Positions 33,357-40,168 of a DNA stretch of 40,168 bases are shown here, piece after piece. Source of the DNA: Prevotella sp. (GTDB taxonomy: Bacteria; Bacteroidota; Bacteroidia; Bacteroidales; Bacteroidaceae); NCBI GenBank assembly GCA_017961115.1, contig JAGCXX010000037.1:1-40168 (forward strand), written 5' to 3'. The notes under the pieces are model-generated. The model had not been told where the DNA came from, made no database searches, and was given only the letters and a program-made list of their open reading frames with translations. Position 1 is the first letter of the stretch; each line of letters opens with the position of its first letter. Made by a program: the position numbers and the translations under genes.

Positions 33357-35729
33357 TTATTTCACCACAAACTTCTTTCCGTTTCGGATATAGATGCCTT
33401 TGGGCAGGTCATCACCTGTCACACGGATGCCAGAAAGGGTGAAGATGCCCTGTGGGGCAGTTCTGGGAGCGGAGTAGATGCTGCTGATGGCAGTCGTGTC
33501 GCACTCCTTGAACAGCAGGGCATGCAGCATGGTGCTGCTGGGCGTACTTGTATAGATATTGAAACGTGGGCTGAGGTAATTGAACAGCATGGTGCCCAAT
33601 TCCGCATAGTTCAGCGTCACACCATCCGTCACTTCTGAAAGTTCCCACTCCCTGGGTTCAGGGTCGTAAGCCAGTTTCTTTGTTTCTGTGGCATAGAGGT
33701 ATTCCCACTCAGAGTTGCGCAGACTGTATTTGTTGCCCTCACCCTCGAGGAAGAAGATTTCCACTTTGTCATTGACAGTGATGAGGTCGTTGTCCAACTC
33801 GATTTTCACGTGGGTGAGATAGTCATTGACCATTGCCCCGGCTGCAGTACTCTTCATACTGCCGATGATGTAGTACTTGCCCGACTCCATTTCCTCAAGA
33901 GACTTCACCTTTTGGAATTTTTTGACTAAGGACCCAGGACGGATGGTGAAGGTGGCTGTCGCCACTTTGCTGACCTCGTTGTCGAGGATGGCGATGGCTT
34001 TGATGACAGTGGTAGTGTCGATAGTAAATGGTTCGGTGTATAGTGTGCTTTCTGCGGTAGGTATGCTTTCATCGGTAGTATAATAGATGGCAGCGTCCTT
34101 GGTCCTGCATTTGATGGTGATGGTCTGCTCACCTGAATAACTGCCATTCTCTGGTGAGAATGTAGGGGTACCCACAACGACATCCTTGAAGTTGAAGGAG
34201 ATGAGTCCTTTGATGCTTCGCTCGATATCACTGAGCAGGAAGTCCATGAAGTAAGTGCCGTTGGATGTCTGGTTGTAGAATTTAGCTTCTGGGGTTGTCT
34301 CGGCTCCGAAGGAATTGATGTCTCCGTAGGGGAATGGGTCATTTCTCATGCCCCTTTCGGAATAGTATTTGGTGCCTTGATAAACGGTGTATTGATATTC
34401 GTTGTCGGCGGGAATCCATGTCATCCGCTGATGATTAGGAAAGTCATTGGGTGAGTTGTTGTCCCAGGCTTTCTTGTTGTAGTCCACATGGATAATGAGC
34501 AGTCCCTCGCCGGGCAGTTCGGCATCCCATCCCACTTTCTCACGATTTTCCAACAAGAAATACTCATTTTTGTTGGCATCGTTGTAGATGATATATGCCT
34601 CAGCTTTTTCCTGTAAGGGTTTCATGTCTTTCACCGACATTTTTCCTGTGAGTTCGGTTGGCTCCATCCATCCCGCTACCCATCGCTCATAACTGGTGTA
34701 TCCTGCGGGCAGATAACCGTCGCCGTTGTAGCATCCGCCGTCCATCAGGTCCCAGTAGCCCATTCCCTGTCCACCGCTGTAGTCAGTGTCGTAGAAATCG
34801 GGATAGCCAAGACAATGGCTGAATTCATGGCATATGGTGCCTATGCCGTCCAGATCGTTGTTGCCGTTGAGTTCGGGTCCGCAGGCGTAGGTGTTGATAG
34901 TCACTCCATCAAGTTCCTGAGGGCCGCTGCCGTCGCCATAGTACTGGGCACCGGAGAGAACCCATTCATGAGGCCAGATGGAGTAGGAGGGACCTCCGTC
35001 GGCCTCTCCCTTACCGGCAAATACCACATACACTTGGTCTACCTCACCATCGCCGTCCCAATCATAGTCAGCGAAGTTGACGCTCTCGTCAGCCAGTTGG
35101 CATGCCTCGATAATCATGGATGCAGGATGTTTGTCATCTCCCTGGGCGTTGTTGGCTCCATAGTAGTTGCGGTTCTCTGTCACAGTCACGGGTCCCACGA
35201 CATCAAACTCGAGGTCGAAGAGCCCTTCGCTCTGTGCATAGAAATAATCGTAGACCGAACCCTTGAAACTGCCTTCCTTGTAATTCTTCTCATTGGCGAT
35301 GCGGGTATACAACTCATTGTTGTGCTCTTCCCTGAAGGCCAGGTCATTGAAGTTGGCGAGGATGATGACGCCTTTCTTCTTCCCGATGAAGTTGCTGGCT
35401 TTGGTGACCTTTCCGGGGGCGAGGCGCTTGCTGCGGCGCTCGTTGTTGTTGTTGCGGCGCCCCTTGCTCGTCTCATCGGCTGTCAGGCGGTAGACGCGGT
35501 GGAAGATTTCCTGTTCGTCAGCGCGGTAGGCTTGACCGTCGGACCCCAACCAATAGTGTCCGAATTCATCACCCACCAGTCGTGCGGTGATGGTGCTGCC
35601 GTCAGTCAGGGTGATTTTCCGTGTCACGCCAGGTTTGGCAGGTACGGCTGCGATGTTGAGGGTAAATAGGGTGGCTGCGAGGAGCAGCATGAGCCGATTG
35701 ACTTTTTGGATGTATTGTCTTGTATTCAT
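33357..35729 (-). CDS. Secreted M6-type metalloprotease with C-terminal sorting-like tail
   Basis: A 790-residue exported protease. The signal peptide starts at ATG 35729 (NRLMLLLAATLFTLNIAA); the longer frame crosses the promoter. The catalytic region has ICHEFSHCLGYPDFYD, an HExxHxxGxxD zinc motif near residue 301, preceded by VYVVFAGKGEADGG and followed by GMGYWDLMDGG, as in M6 (immune inhibitor A-like) peptidases. Residues after about 525 hold a chitobiase-type Fn3-like domain (SPENGSYSGEQTITIKC, YYTTDESIPTAESTLYTEP). The end, GIFTLSGIRVTGDDLPKGIY...NGKKFVVK, resembles a secretion-system sorting tail and matches the next gene's tail. Likely degrades host or dietary protein. Confidence 0.9.
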   Translation of the reverse strand: MNTRQYIQKVNRLMLLLAATLFTLNIAAVPAKPGVTRKITLTDGSTITARLVGDEFGHYWLGSDGQAYRADEQEIFHRVYRLTADETSKGRRNNNNERRSKRLAPGKVTKASNFIGKKKGVIILANFNDLAFREEHNNELYTRIANEKNYKEGSFKGSVYDYFYAQSEGLFDLEFDVVGPVTVTENRNYYGANNAQGDDKHPASMIIEACQLADESVNFADYDWDGDGEVDQVYVVFAGKGEADGGPSYSIWPHEWVLSGAQYYGDGSGPQELDGVTINTYACGPELNGNNDLDGIGTICHEFSHCLGYPDFYDTDYSGGQGMGYWDLMDGGCYNGDGYLPAGYTSYERWVAGWMEPTELTGKMSVKDMKPLQEKAEAYIIYNDANKNEYFLLENREKVGWDAELPGEGLLIIHVDYNKKAWDNNSPNDFPNHQRMTWIPADNEYQYTVYQGTKYYSERGMRNDPFPYGDINSFGAETTPEAKFYNQTSNGTYFMDFLLSDIERSIKGLISFNFKDVVVGTPTFSPENGSYSGEQTITIKCRTKDAAIYYTTDESIPTAESTLYTEPFTIDTTTVIKAIAILDNEVSKVATATFTIRPGSLVKKFQKVKSLEEMESGKYYIIGSMKSTAAGAMVNDYLTHVKIELDNDLITVNDKVEIFFLEGEGNKYSLRNSEWEYLYATETKKLAYDPEPREWELSEVTDGVTLNYAELGTMLFNYLSPRFNIYTSTPSSTMLHALLFKECDTTAISSIYSAPRTAPQGIFTLSGIRVTGDDLPKGIYIRNGKKFVVK

Positions 35730-35751
35730 TATGATATAGTCTGAAATTGGG

Positions 35752-35783
35752 CAAAGATAGCTAAAAAAAAACACCTTGCCAAA
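35752..35783 (-). promoter_or_regulatory. Bacteroidetes promoter of the M6 protease gene
   Basis: On the minus strand TTTG (35783-35780), 20-nt gap, TATCTTTG (35759-35752): a full consensus match, 22 nt before the ATG at 35729. Confidence 0.85.
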
Positions 35784-35846
35784 AACCGCCTTTTCTTTTA
35801 GTATGAATTAACGATGTTGTGAGTTTCTCGGATGGCAAATGAGGAT

Positions 35847-35878
35847 AAAAAAATCAGGCGGACTGTAAATCCGCCTGA
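35847..35878 (-). terminator. Intrinsic terminator of the LamG-type gene
   Basis: TCAGGCGGA and TCCGCCTGA form a 9-bp GC-rich stem with a 7-nt loop, followed on the minus strand by seven T's, 36 nt after the stop of the 35915-37825 gene. Confidence 0.9.
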
Positions 35879-35884
35879 ATATTT

Positions 35885-35912
35885 CCATCCCCTGAGAAGG
35901 GTTAGGGAGAGG
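35885..35912. repeat. Diverged copy of the GC-rich interspersed repeat (copy C)
   Basis: CCATCCCCTGAGAAGGGTTA with GGGAGAGG resembles copy A at 3554-3585 (shared pattern CCCCT-A--GGGTAGGGAG-GG), but with a weaker palindrome. It lies between the LamG stop and its terminator. Confidence 0.45.
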
Positions 35913-35914
35913 TA

Positions 35915-37825
35915 TTATTTCCTTATCATCTTCTTGCCGTTGGTGATGACGATACCTTTGTAAGTGTCGCTCACACGCTGTCCGGCGAGGTTGTAGGTGG
36001 CACCGTTCATGGCATTGCCAGTCTTCACAGTCTCGATGTTTGAGGCAAGGTATTCCTCGTAACCGGGGAAGTCGGCCAGCATCTGTGCCTTGATTTCGCC
36101 CTGAGTCATCTTGTTGTTCTTGATGAGAAGGCGGGCGAAGCGGAAGGGAGCGTCATTGTCGTTCCAATCCCATGCCTGGTTGCCGCCGAGGCACACATAC
36201 TTCAGGTCGGCACCATTGGTGAAGAGACCGCTGAGGACCTGTCCTTCGCTCACACCGTCGATGTTCCACTCGTTCTTCACTTCGCCGTCAAGGAAAATCT
36301 TAGCATTGGTGTCGGTGAAGACAGCAGTGTAGTAGTGCCATTTCTGGTCCTCCAGCCAGTTGCCGGCAAAGTTGTGGGCAGCGTCATTTGCCTCCCATGC
36401 GTTTTGGTTGTAGACATTGTTCTTGCCTGAAACGTTGTTGGCGGCAGTGAAGTCACACCATCCGCTGCAGTTCACCTGGGCAAAGCCACGGCTCTGGAGT
36501 GCTAACATCGGCATACCGTTGGGGCTGTCCTTCTGGGCATATGCTGTGAGGAAGGGAGCATAGGTGTACTGGTTGGGTGTGAATCCCTCTGCGCTCACCC
36601 AGAATGCGATGGTCAGCTCATGTGTATTGGCGGAGTGAGCCAGCACGTCCTCGGGCAGCAAGCAGTAGCTGGTGCGTACAGCACTGCCATCATTCTGGAA
36701 GTAGTCGCCGAAAGGAGCACCCTCTTCTTCGGTGGAGGTAAACTGTCCGTTGCCGACGATAGACTCGCCTTTCCATGTCTTGCGCTCACCCGTCTCGGAA
36801 TCCTCGTAGGTGGAGAAGTTGGTGGTGTAGATAAATGGAGGTTCGATGCCGTTGATGAGTTCTTCTGCGGTCATGCCCTCATGGAACTCAAATCCGCCGA
36901 AACCAATTTGTGAACTGTGCTGGAACACCCAATACTCCTCGCCTGCCTCGATGTCGAAGGTCAGCCATCCCCAGAAATTCTGGTTGCCGTTTCCGATGAC
37001 ATATTGGCGCTCCACAGCCATAGCGTCGGCTTCAGCTTTCATCTGAGCCAGTTCCTCAGCTGTTTTCTCGCCAGCTGCCACGGCATTATCATAGCTTCCA
37101 TAGATATATACATGGTGCACGGAGTCAACCTGTTCCACGGAGAGCATCTTCTTCTTTCCATTCTCATCGTTGACACCATTGATATAGCCTGAGGCATAGA
37201 GTTTCTGGGCTTTCATGTCCTTGGCATTGACCACGAAGGTCTTGCGGTTACCCTTGTTTGCCCATACTTTTACCTTGAAGGCACCCTTGGCGGTGGCTGA
37301 GAATTTGTAGTACAGTCCGGTGATGGGCATGCCTTTCGACCCATCAGGCTCATAATACACATAATCTGCCTTGTAACTGTTGTCGACGAGTACGCCATCC
37401 TTGCTGTTCTGCACGGCATACATCTCCACGTAGGGGTTGCCTGTGCCATTAACATACCAGAAGTCAATATCGCCTTGATTCTTCAGACTCCAAGAGACAT
37501 CGTTCCAGGCACCCACCGACTGGATATAGTAGGTGTTTTCCTTCCCCTCGACGGGAGCGCCGATAGTGATTTGTTGGGCAGCACCGCCAATTTCTGGGTC
37601 GTTGGCAGGTGTGGTGCCTCCCACGCCGGTGACGGTGGCTTTTCCTACTTTGATGGTGATGACCGACTTTCCGTCTGCGGTGTTGTTGGCAGTGCCTCCA
37701 CCTTCACCGGCTACAGCGGCGAATTCCGGAGCCAGTTTGCCATCGACGATGGCATTGTAGACATCTTGAGCACTGGCAGTCATGGTGCAGAGCGCCATTG
37801 CAATCAATGTGTAGATTTTCTTCAT
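35915..37825 (-). CDS. Secreted LamG/concanavalin-like protein with C-terminal sorting-like tail
   Basis: A 636-residue exported protein (signal MKKIYTLIAMALCTMTASA). Residues about 25-310 are beta-rich and unrecognised, rich in Gly and Asn (GEGGGTANNTADGKSVITIK). Residues about 330-570 resemble a LamG/concanavalin-type lectin fold (HELTIAFWVSAEGF, KWHYYTAVFTDTNAKIFLDG, YVCLGGNQAWDWND, FRFARLLIKNN). It ends YNLAGQRVSDTYKGIVI...NGKKMIRK, the same tail layout as the M6 protease. Probably a surface or secreted carbohydrate- or protein-binding protein; the ligand is unknown. It has its own promoter box and terminator. Confidence 0.8.
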   Translation of the reverse strand: MKKIYTLIAMALCTMTASAQDVYNAIVDGKLAPEFAAVAGEGGGTANNTADGKSVITIKVGKATVTGVGGTTPANDPEIGGAAQQITIGAPVEGKENTYYIQSVGAWNDVSWSLKNQGDIDFWYVNGTGNPYVEMYAVQNSKDGVLVDNSYKADYVYYEPDGSKGMPITGLYYKFSATAKGAFKVKVWANKGNRKTFVVNAKDMKAQKLYASGYINGVNDENGKKKMLSVEQVDSVHHVYIYGSYDNAVAAGEKTAEELAQMKAEADAMAVERQYVIGNGNQNFWGWLTFDIEAGEEYWVFQHSSQIGFGGFEFHEGMTAEELINGIEPPFIYTTNFSTYEDSETGERKTWKGESIVGNGQFTSTEEEGAPFGDYFQNDGSAVRTSYCLLPEDVLAHSANTHELTIAFWVSAEGFTPNQYTYAPFLTAYAQKDSPNGMPMLALQSRGFAQVNCSGWCDFTAANNVSGKNNVYNQNAWEANDAAHNFAGNWLEDQKWHYYTAVFTDTNAKIFLDGEVKNEWNIDGVSEGQVLSGLFTNGADLKYVCLGGNQAWDWNDNDAPFRFARLLIKNNKMTQGEIKAQMLADFPGYEEYLASNIETVKTGNAMNGATYNLAGQRVSDTYKGIVITNGKKMIRK

Positions 37826-37880
37826 AGACGTTTTAGTTAGATAAGTTAAATAATGGATACTTTAAAATTCAAATCAACTC

Positions 37881-37888
37881 CAAAAATA
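37881..37888 (-). promoter_or_regulatory. Probable -7 element of the LamG-type gene
   Basis: The minus strand reads TATTTTTG (TAnnTTTG), 55 nt before the ATG at 37825. No TTTG at 19-20 nt upstream. Confidence 0.45.
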
Positions 37889-37918
37889 AGTGAATTTTTT
37901 TGAATCCTCGCCATAGTG

Positions 37919-37949
37919 TTTGTTATTTTATGAATTTTTAATAACTTTG
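37919..37949 (+). promoter_or_regulatory. Bacteroidetes promoter of the subtilase gene
   Basis: TTTG (37919-37922), 19-nt gap, TAACTTTG (37942-37949): a full consensus match. The leader to the ATG at 38051 is about 95 nt and contains the 14-bp tandem repeat. Confidence 0.8.
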
Positions 37950-38015
37950 CCAAAACTATTGGATTTAGGATTGGCTGAAATGCTTGCTTTCAGTATGACG
38001 AGGTGCAGTATAAAT

Positions 38016-38043
38016 TTCAAATCTCAAACTTCAAATCTCAAAC
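38016..38043. repeat. Two perfect 14-bp tandem copies in the subtilase 5' leader
   Basis: TTCAAATCTCAAAC occurs twice back to back (38016-38029 and 38030-38043), followed by the partial copy CTCAAAA just before the ATG at 38051. Confidence 0.8.
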
Positions 38044-38050
38044 CTCAAAA

Positions 38051-40168
38051 ATGAGAAAGTACCTGATTATAATCATTCTTTTGGCCTGTGTGAGTGTCGC
38101 CAAGGCGCAGCGAGCTGACTACAGCAAGATGTCGTCGATGGTGAGGCAACTCACTCTCACGCAGCGCAGCGAGATGAGGCGGAAACCCGCCATGACTGAC
38201 CGCAGCGTGTGTGCTTTCGTGCGTGTCGACAGGCAAAATATAGAGCACCAACCAGATATGGGCGGAGAGAGTGCCTCCGACAGCGAGGAGATGCTCATCC
38301 GTTTAGGATGTGAGCCCCTTGCACAGTTTGGCGACATCTTCATCGCCAATATCCCGCTGCGGCGGTTGGGTGCCCTCTCTCTTCATCCCGCCATCACCCG
38401 CATTGAGGCGAGGCAGGGCAATACCATCAGCATGGACACCACCACGGTGTTGATGGGCGGAGCACGCGCTCATCTGGGCGACCAGTTGCCGCAGGCCTTC
38501 ACTGGTGAGGGGGTCATCGTGGGGGTTGAGGATATCGGCTTCGACCTCACCCATCCCAATTTCTACGACACGTCGCTCTCACGCTACCGCATCCGTCGGT
38601 TGTGGGATTTCCTTTCCACCGACACCGTGGGGTCACCGCTGTATGTCGGTGCCGACTACACCACGGAGGAAGCACTGAAGACGTATGCCCATTCACGCGA
38701 CGCCATGCTCCTCTCTCACGGCACCCATACGCTTGGTTCTGCGGCAGGGAGCGGTTACAACACGGCTTACAGGGGTATGGCTCCTGGCAGCGACATCTGT
38801 CTTGTCGCCAATGGAGTGGGTGAGAATGCCGTACTCATCGACTCGGCCGATGTCTATAAGTTCACCTATGCCACCGATGCCCTCGGGTTCAAATATATTT
38901 TTGACTATGCCGATGCTGTGGGAAAACCCTGTGTCGTCTCTTTCAGCGAGGGGTCGGCGATGGATTTCAGGGGTGACGACGAACTCTATTATGAGGTACT
39001 CGACCGTCTCACCGGCCCCGGCCACATCATGGTGGCATCGGCAGGCAATGAGGGACAACAGGTCAACCATGTGAGGAAACCGTTGGACAAGGAGCGTGCT
39101 ACTGTAGCCATCCTCTCAAATGGAGCAGCAGCTTATTTCTCCGTGAAGGGCAAAACCGACAGTTACACACTGCGGCTGCGGTTGCCGGGACCCGACGGTG
39201 GCACTGCGGTGCGCGACCTCACCGTGGCGGGTATTTACGCCATGGCAGACTCGCTCTATACCGACACCCTCGAGGTGGACGGCAAGCCTTATTACATCAC
39301 TGCCAATAGTTACCCCTCTTGTTTCGACAAGAGCCAGAATGTGATTGAAGTCATCTTGGAGACCGACAAGCGGCTCGGACTCGACTACTATACAGCGGTG
39401 GACCTCATTGGTGAAGGTTGCGAGGTGGAACTCTTCCGCGGGGTGGGTTATCTGGTGCCCTCCGACCGTTCCCTGGGCGACAATACCTATTCTATCCATT
39501 CGCCCGCGAGCGCTCCTTCCGTCATCTGTGTAGGGGCGACGAGCTATAGGTCGGAGTATGTCAACTATCTCGGCGATCAGCGAGTATACGACATGGGAAA
39601 AAATGGAGAAAGGGGAGCCTACTCTTCTGTAGGACCGACTTATGACGGACGTATCAAACCTGATGTGATGGCACCAGGCACCAATATCATCTCCTCATAC
39701 AGCAGTTATTATTTGGAAGCGAAACCCGACGCGTCCGACATCGCTTCCGACGTGCAGCATTTTGAGTTCAACGGGCGCACTTACGCATGGAATGCCAACA
39801 GCGGCACGTCGATGTCCACCCCTGTGGTGGCAGGAGCTGTCGCACTGTGGCTGCAGGCAAAGCCCGACCTCTCGCCCGAGGACGTTCTCGAGGTCATACG
39901 TGCCACGTCGCGCCATAATGACCCATCGCTCACCTATCCCAACAATCTGTATGGTCACGGCGAGGTGGATGCCTATGCCGGACTGCTCTATGTCCTCAAT
40001 CTCTCACAGGTTGAAGGCATCACTTCTCATCAGCCGTCGGGCGTGCGTTTTGCGATGGATGGTGACCGTCTGCAACTGACATTTGACAAGGAAGTGACCC
40101 ACCCCGTGACGGTGCGTGTCTACACCACTTCCGGCGCTGTGGTCAGCACCTATAAGGCAACACCAGCA
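38051..40168 (+). CDS. Secreted S8 subtilisin-like serine protease, 3' end cut by window edge
   Basis: Reading from ATG 38051 gives 706 residues with no stop, so the C-terminus lies outside the window. Signal peptide MRKYLIIIILLACVSVAKAQ. All catalytic residues are present: Asp161 in VGVEDIGFDLTHPNF, His223 in SHGTHTLGSAAG, oxyanion Asn in ASAGNEG, and nucleophile Ser587 in NSGTSMSTPVVAG. A non-catalytic insertion of about 200 residues, beta-rich, sits between Asn and Ser (about 350-510). After the protease domain a beta-rich region begins (LQLTFDKEVTHPVTVRVYTT), likely leading to a sorting tail. Exported endopeptidase; substrates unknown. Divergent from the LamG-type gene. Confidence 0.93.
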   Translation, partial: MRKYLIIIILLACVSVAKAQRADYSKMSSMVRQLTLTQRSEMRRKPAMTDRSVCAFVRVDRQNIEHQPDMGGESASDSEEMLIRLGCEPLAQFGDIFIANIPLRRLGALSLHPAITRIEARQGNTISMDTTTVLMGGARAHLGDQLPQAFTGEGVIVGVEDIGFDLTHPNFYDTSLSRYRIRRLWDFLSTDTVGSPLYVGADYTTEEALKTYAHSRDAMLLSHGTHTLGSAAGSGYNTAYRGMAPGSDICLVANGVGENAVLIDSADVYKFTYATDALGFKYIFDYADAVGKPCVVSFSEGSAMDFRGDDELYYEVLDRLTGPGHIMVASAGNEGQQVNHVRKPLDKERATVAILSNGAAAYFSVKGKTDSYTLRLRLPGPDGGTAVRDLTVAGIYAMADSLYTDTLEVDGKPYYITANSYPSCFDKSQNVIEVILETDKRLGLDYYTAVDLIGEGCEVELFRGVGYLVPSDRSLGDNTYSIHSPASAPSVICVGATSYRSEYVNYLGDQRVYDMGKNGERGAYSSVGPTYDGRIKPDVMAPGTNIISSYSSYYLEAKPDASDIASDVQHFEFNGRTYAWNANSGTSMSTPVVAGAVALWLQAKPDLSPEDVLEVIRATSRHNDPSLTYPNNLYGHGEVDAYAGLLYVLNLSQVEGITSHQPSGVRFAMDGDRLQLTFDKEVTHPVTVRVYTTSGAVVSTYKATPA

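Noticed and set aside
34815..35669. A 284-residue plus-strand frame opposite the M6 protease
   Set aside because: It is a shadow of the catalytic region; no independent features.

Overview
The window looks like chromosomal DNA of a fibre-degrading Bacteroidales bacterium, most likely a Prevotellaceae member. The evidence is: Bacteroidetes-type promoters (TTTG, a 19-20 nt gap, TAnnTTTG) before many genes; a TonB-dependent receptor and lipoproteins with BACON and DUF4369 domains; a XynD/XynE-like pair resembling the Prevotella bryantii xylanase cluster; many secreted glycan-active enzymes; and 'NGKK' C-terminal tails on secreted proteins. Genus and species cannot be fixed from the sequence. I see no tRNA, rRNA, CRISPR array, transposase or phage gene, and no gene-free stretch longer than about 235 bp.

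Layout. (1) 1-2327, minus: a cut-off GPH-type sugar symporter downstream of a XynE-like SGNH esterase. (2) 2523-7707, minus: a four-gene envelope operon (thioredoxin-fold lipoprotein without its cysteines, small secreted protein, YARHG-DUF3160 protein, CapA-like protein). The start of the CapA gene is embedded in palindromic repeats. (3) 7915-12816, minus: an Oar-like TonB-dependent receptor and a BACON/OB-fold lipoprotein, with no SusD. (4) 13050-15425, plus: pnp. (5) 15504-23625: a polysaccharide-utilisation block with a double-GH43 protein, a BASS transporter, an ispD-like gene on the opposite strand, a CE2-like esterase and a DUF4450 protein. (6) 23632-28589, plus: housekeeping genes (RluA-type pseudouridine synthase, acyl-CoA synthetase, prfB and a 47-residue membrane protein). 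(7) 28597-33312: a CYTH protein, a convergent VanZ-like gene, two tandem NSS-type sodium symporters and a helix-hairpin-helix protein. (8) 33357-40168: an M6 metalloprotease, a LamG-type protein and a cut-off S8 subtilase, all exported.

How the genes fit together. Regions 1 and 5 point to deacetylation and trimming of plant polysaccharide (xylan-like in region 1, possibly arabinogalactan-like in region 5), with sugar uptake by the GPH symporter. Region 8 points to an extracellular proteolytic or adhesive programme. Region 3 is an outer-membrane uptake system with unknown ligand. Region 2 is the least understood set, and with the repeat-built N-terminus of its CapA gene it is the best candidate here for something undescribed.

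Several gene starts were moved from the longest open frame to the start that best fits the signal peptide, neighbours and promoter. These changes are stated in each entry.
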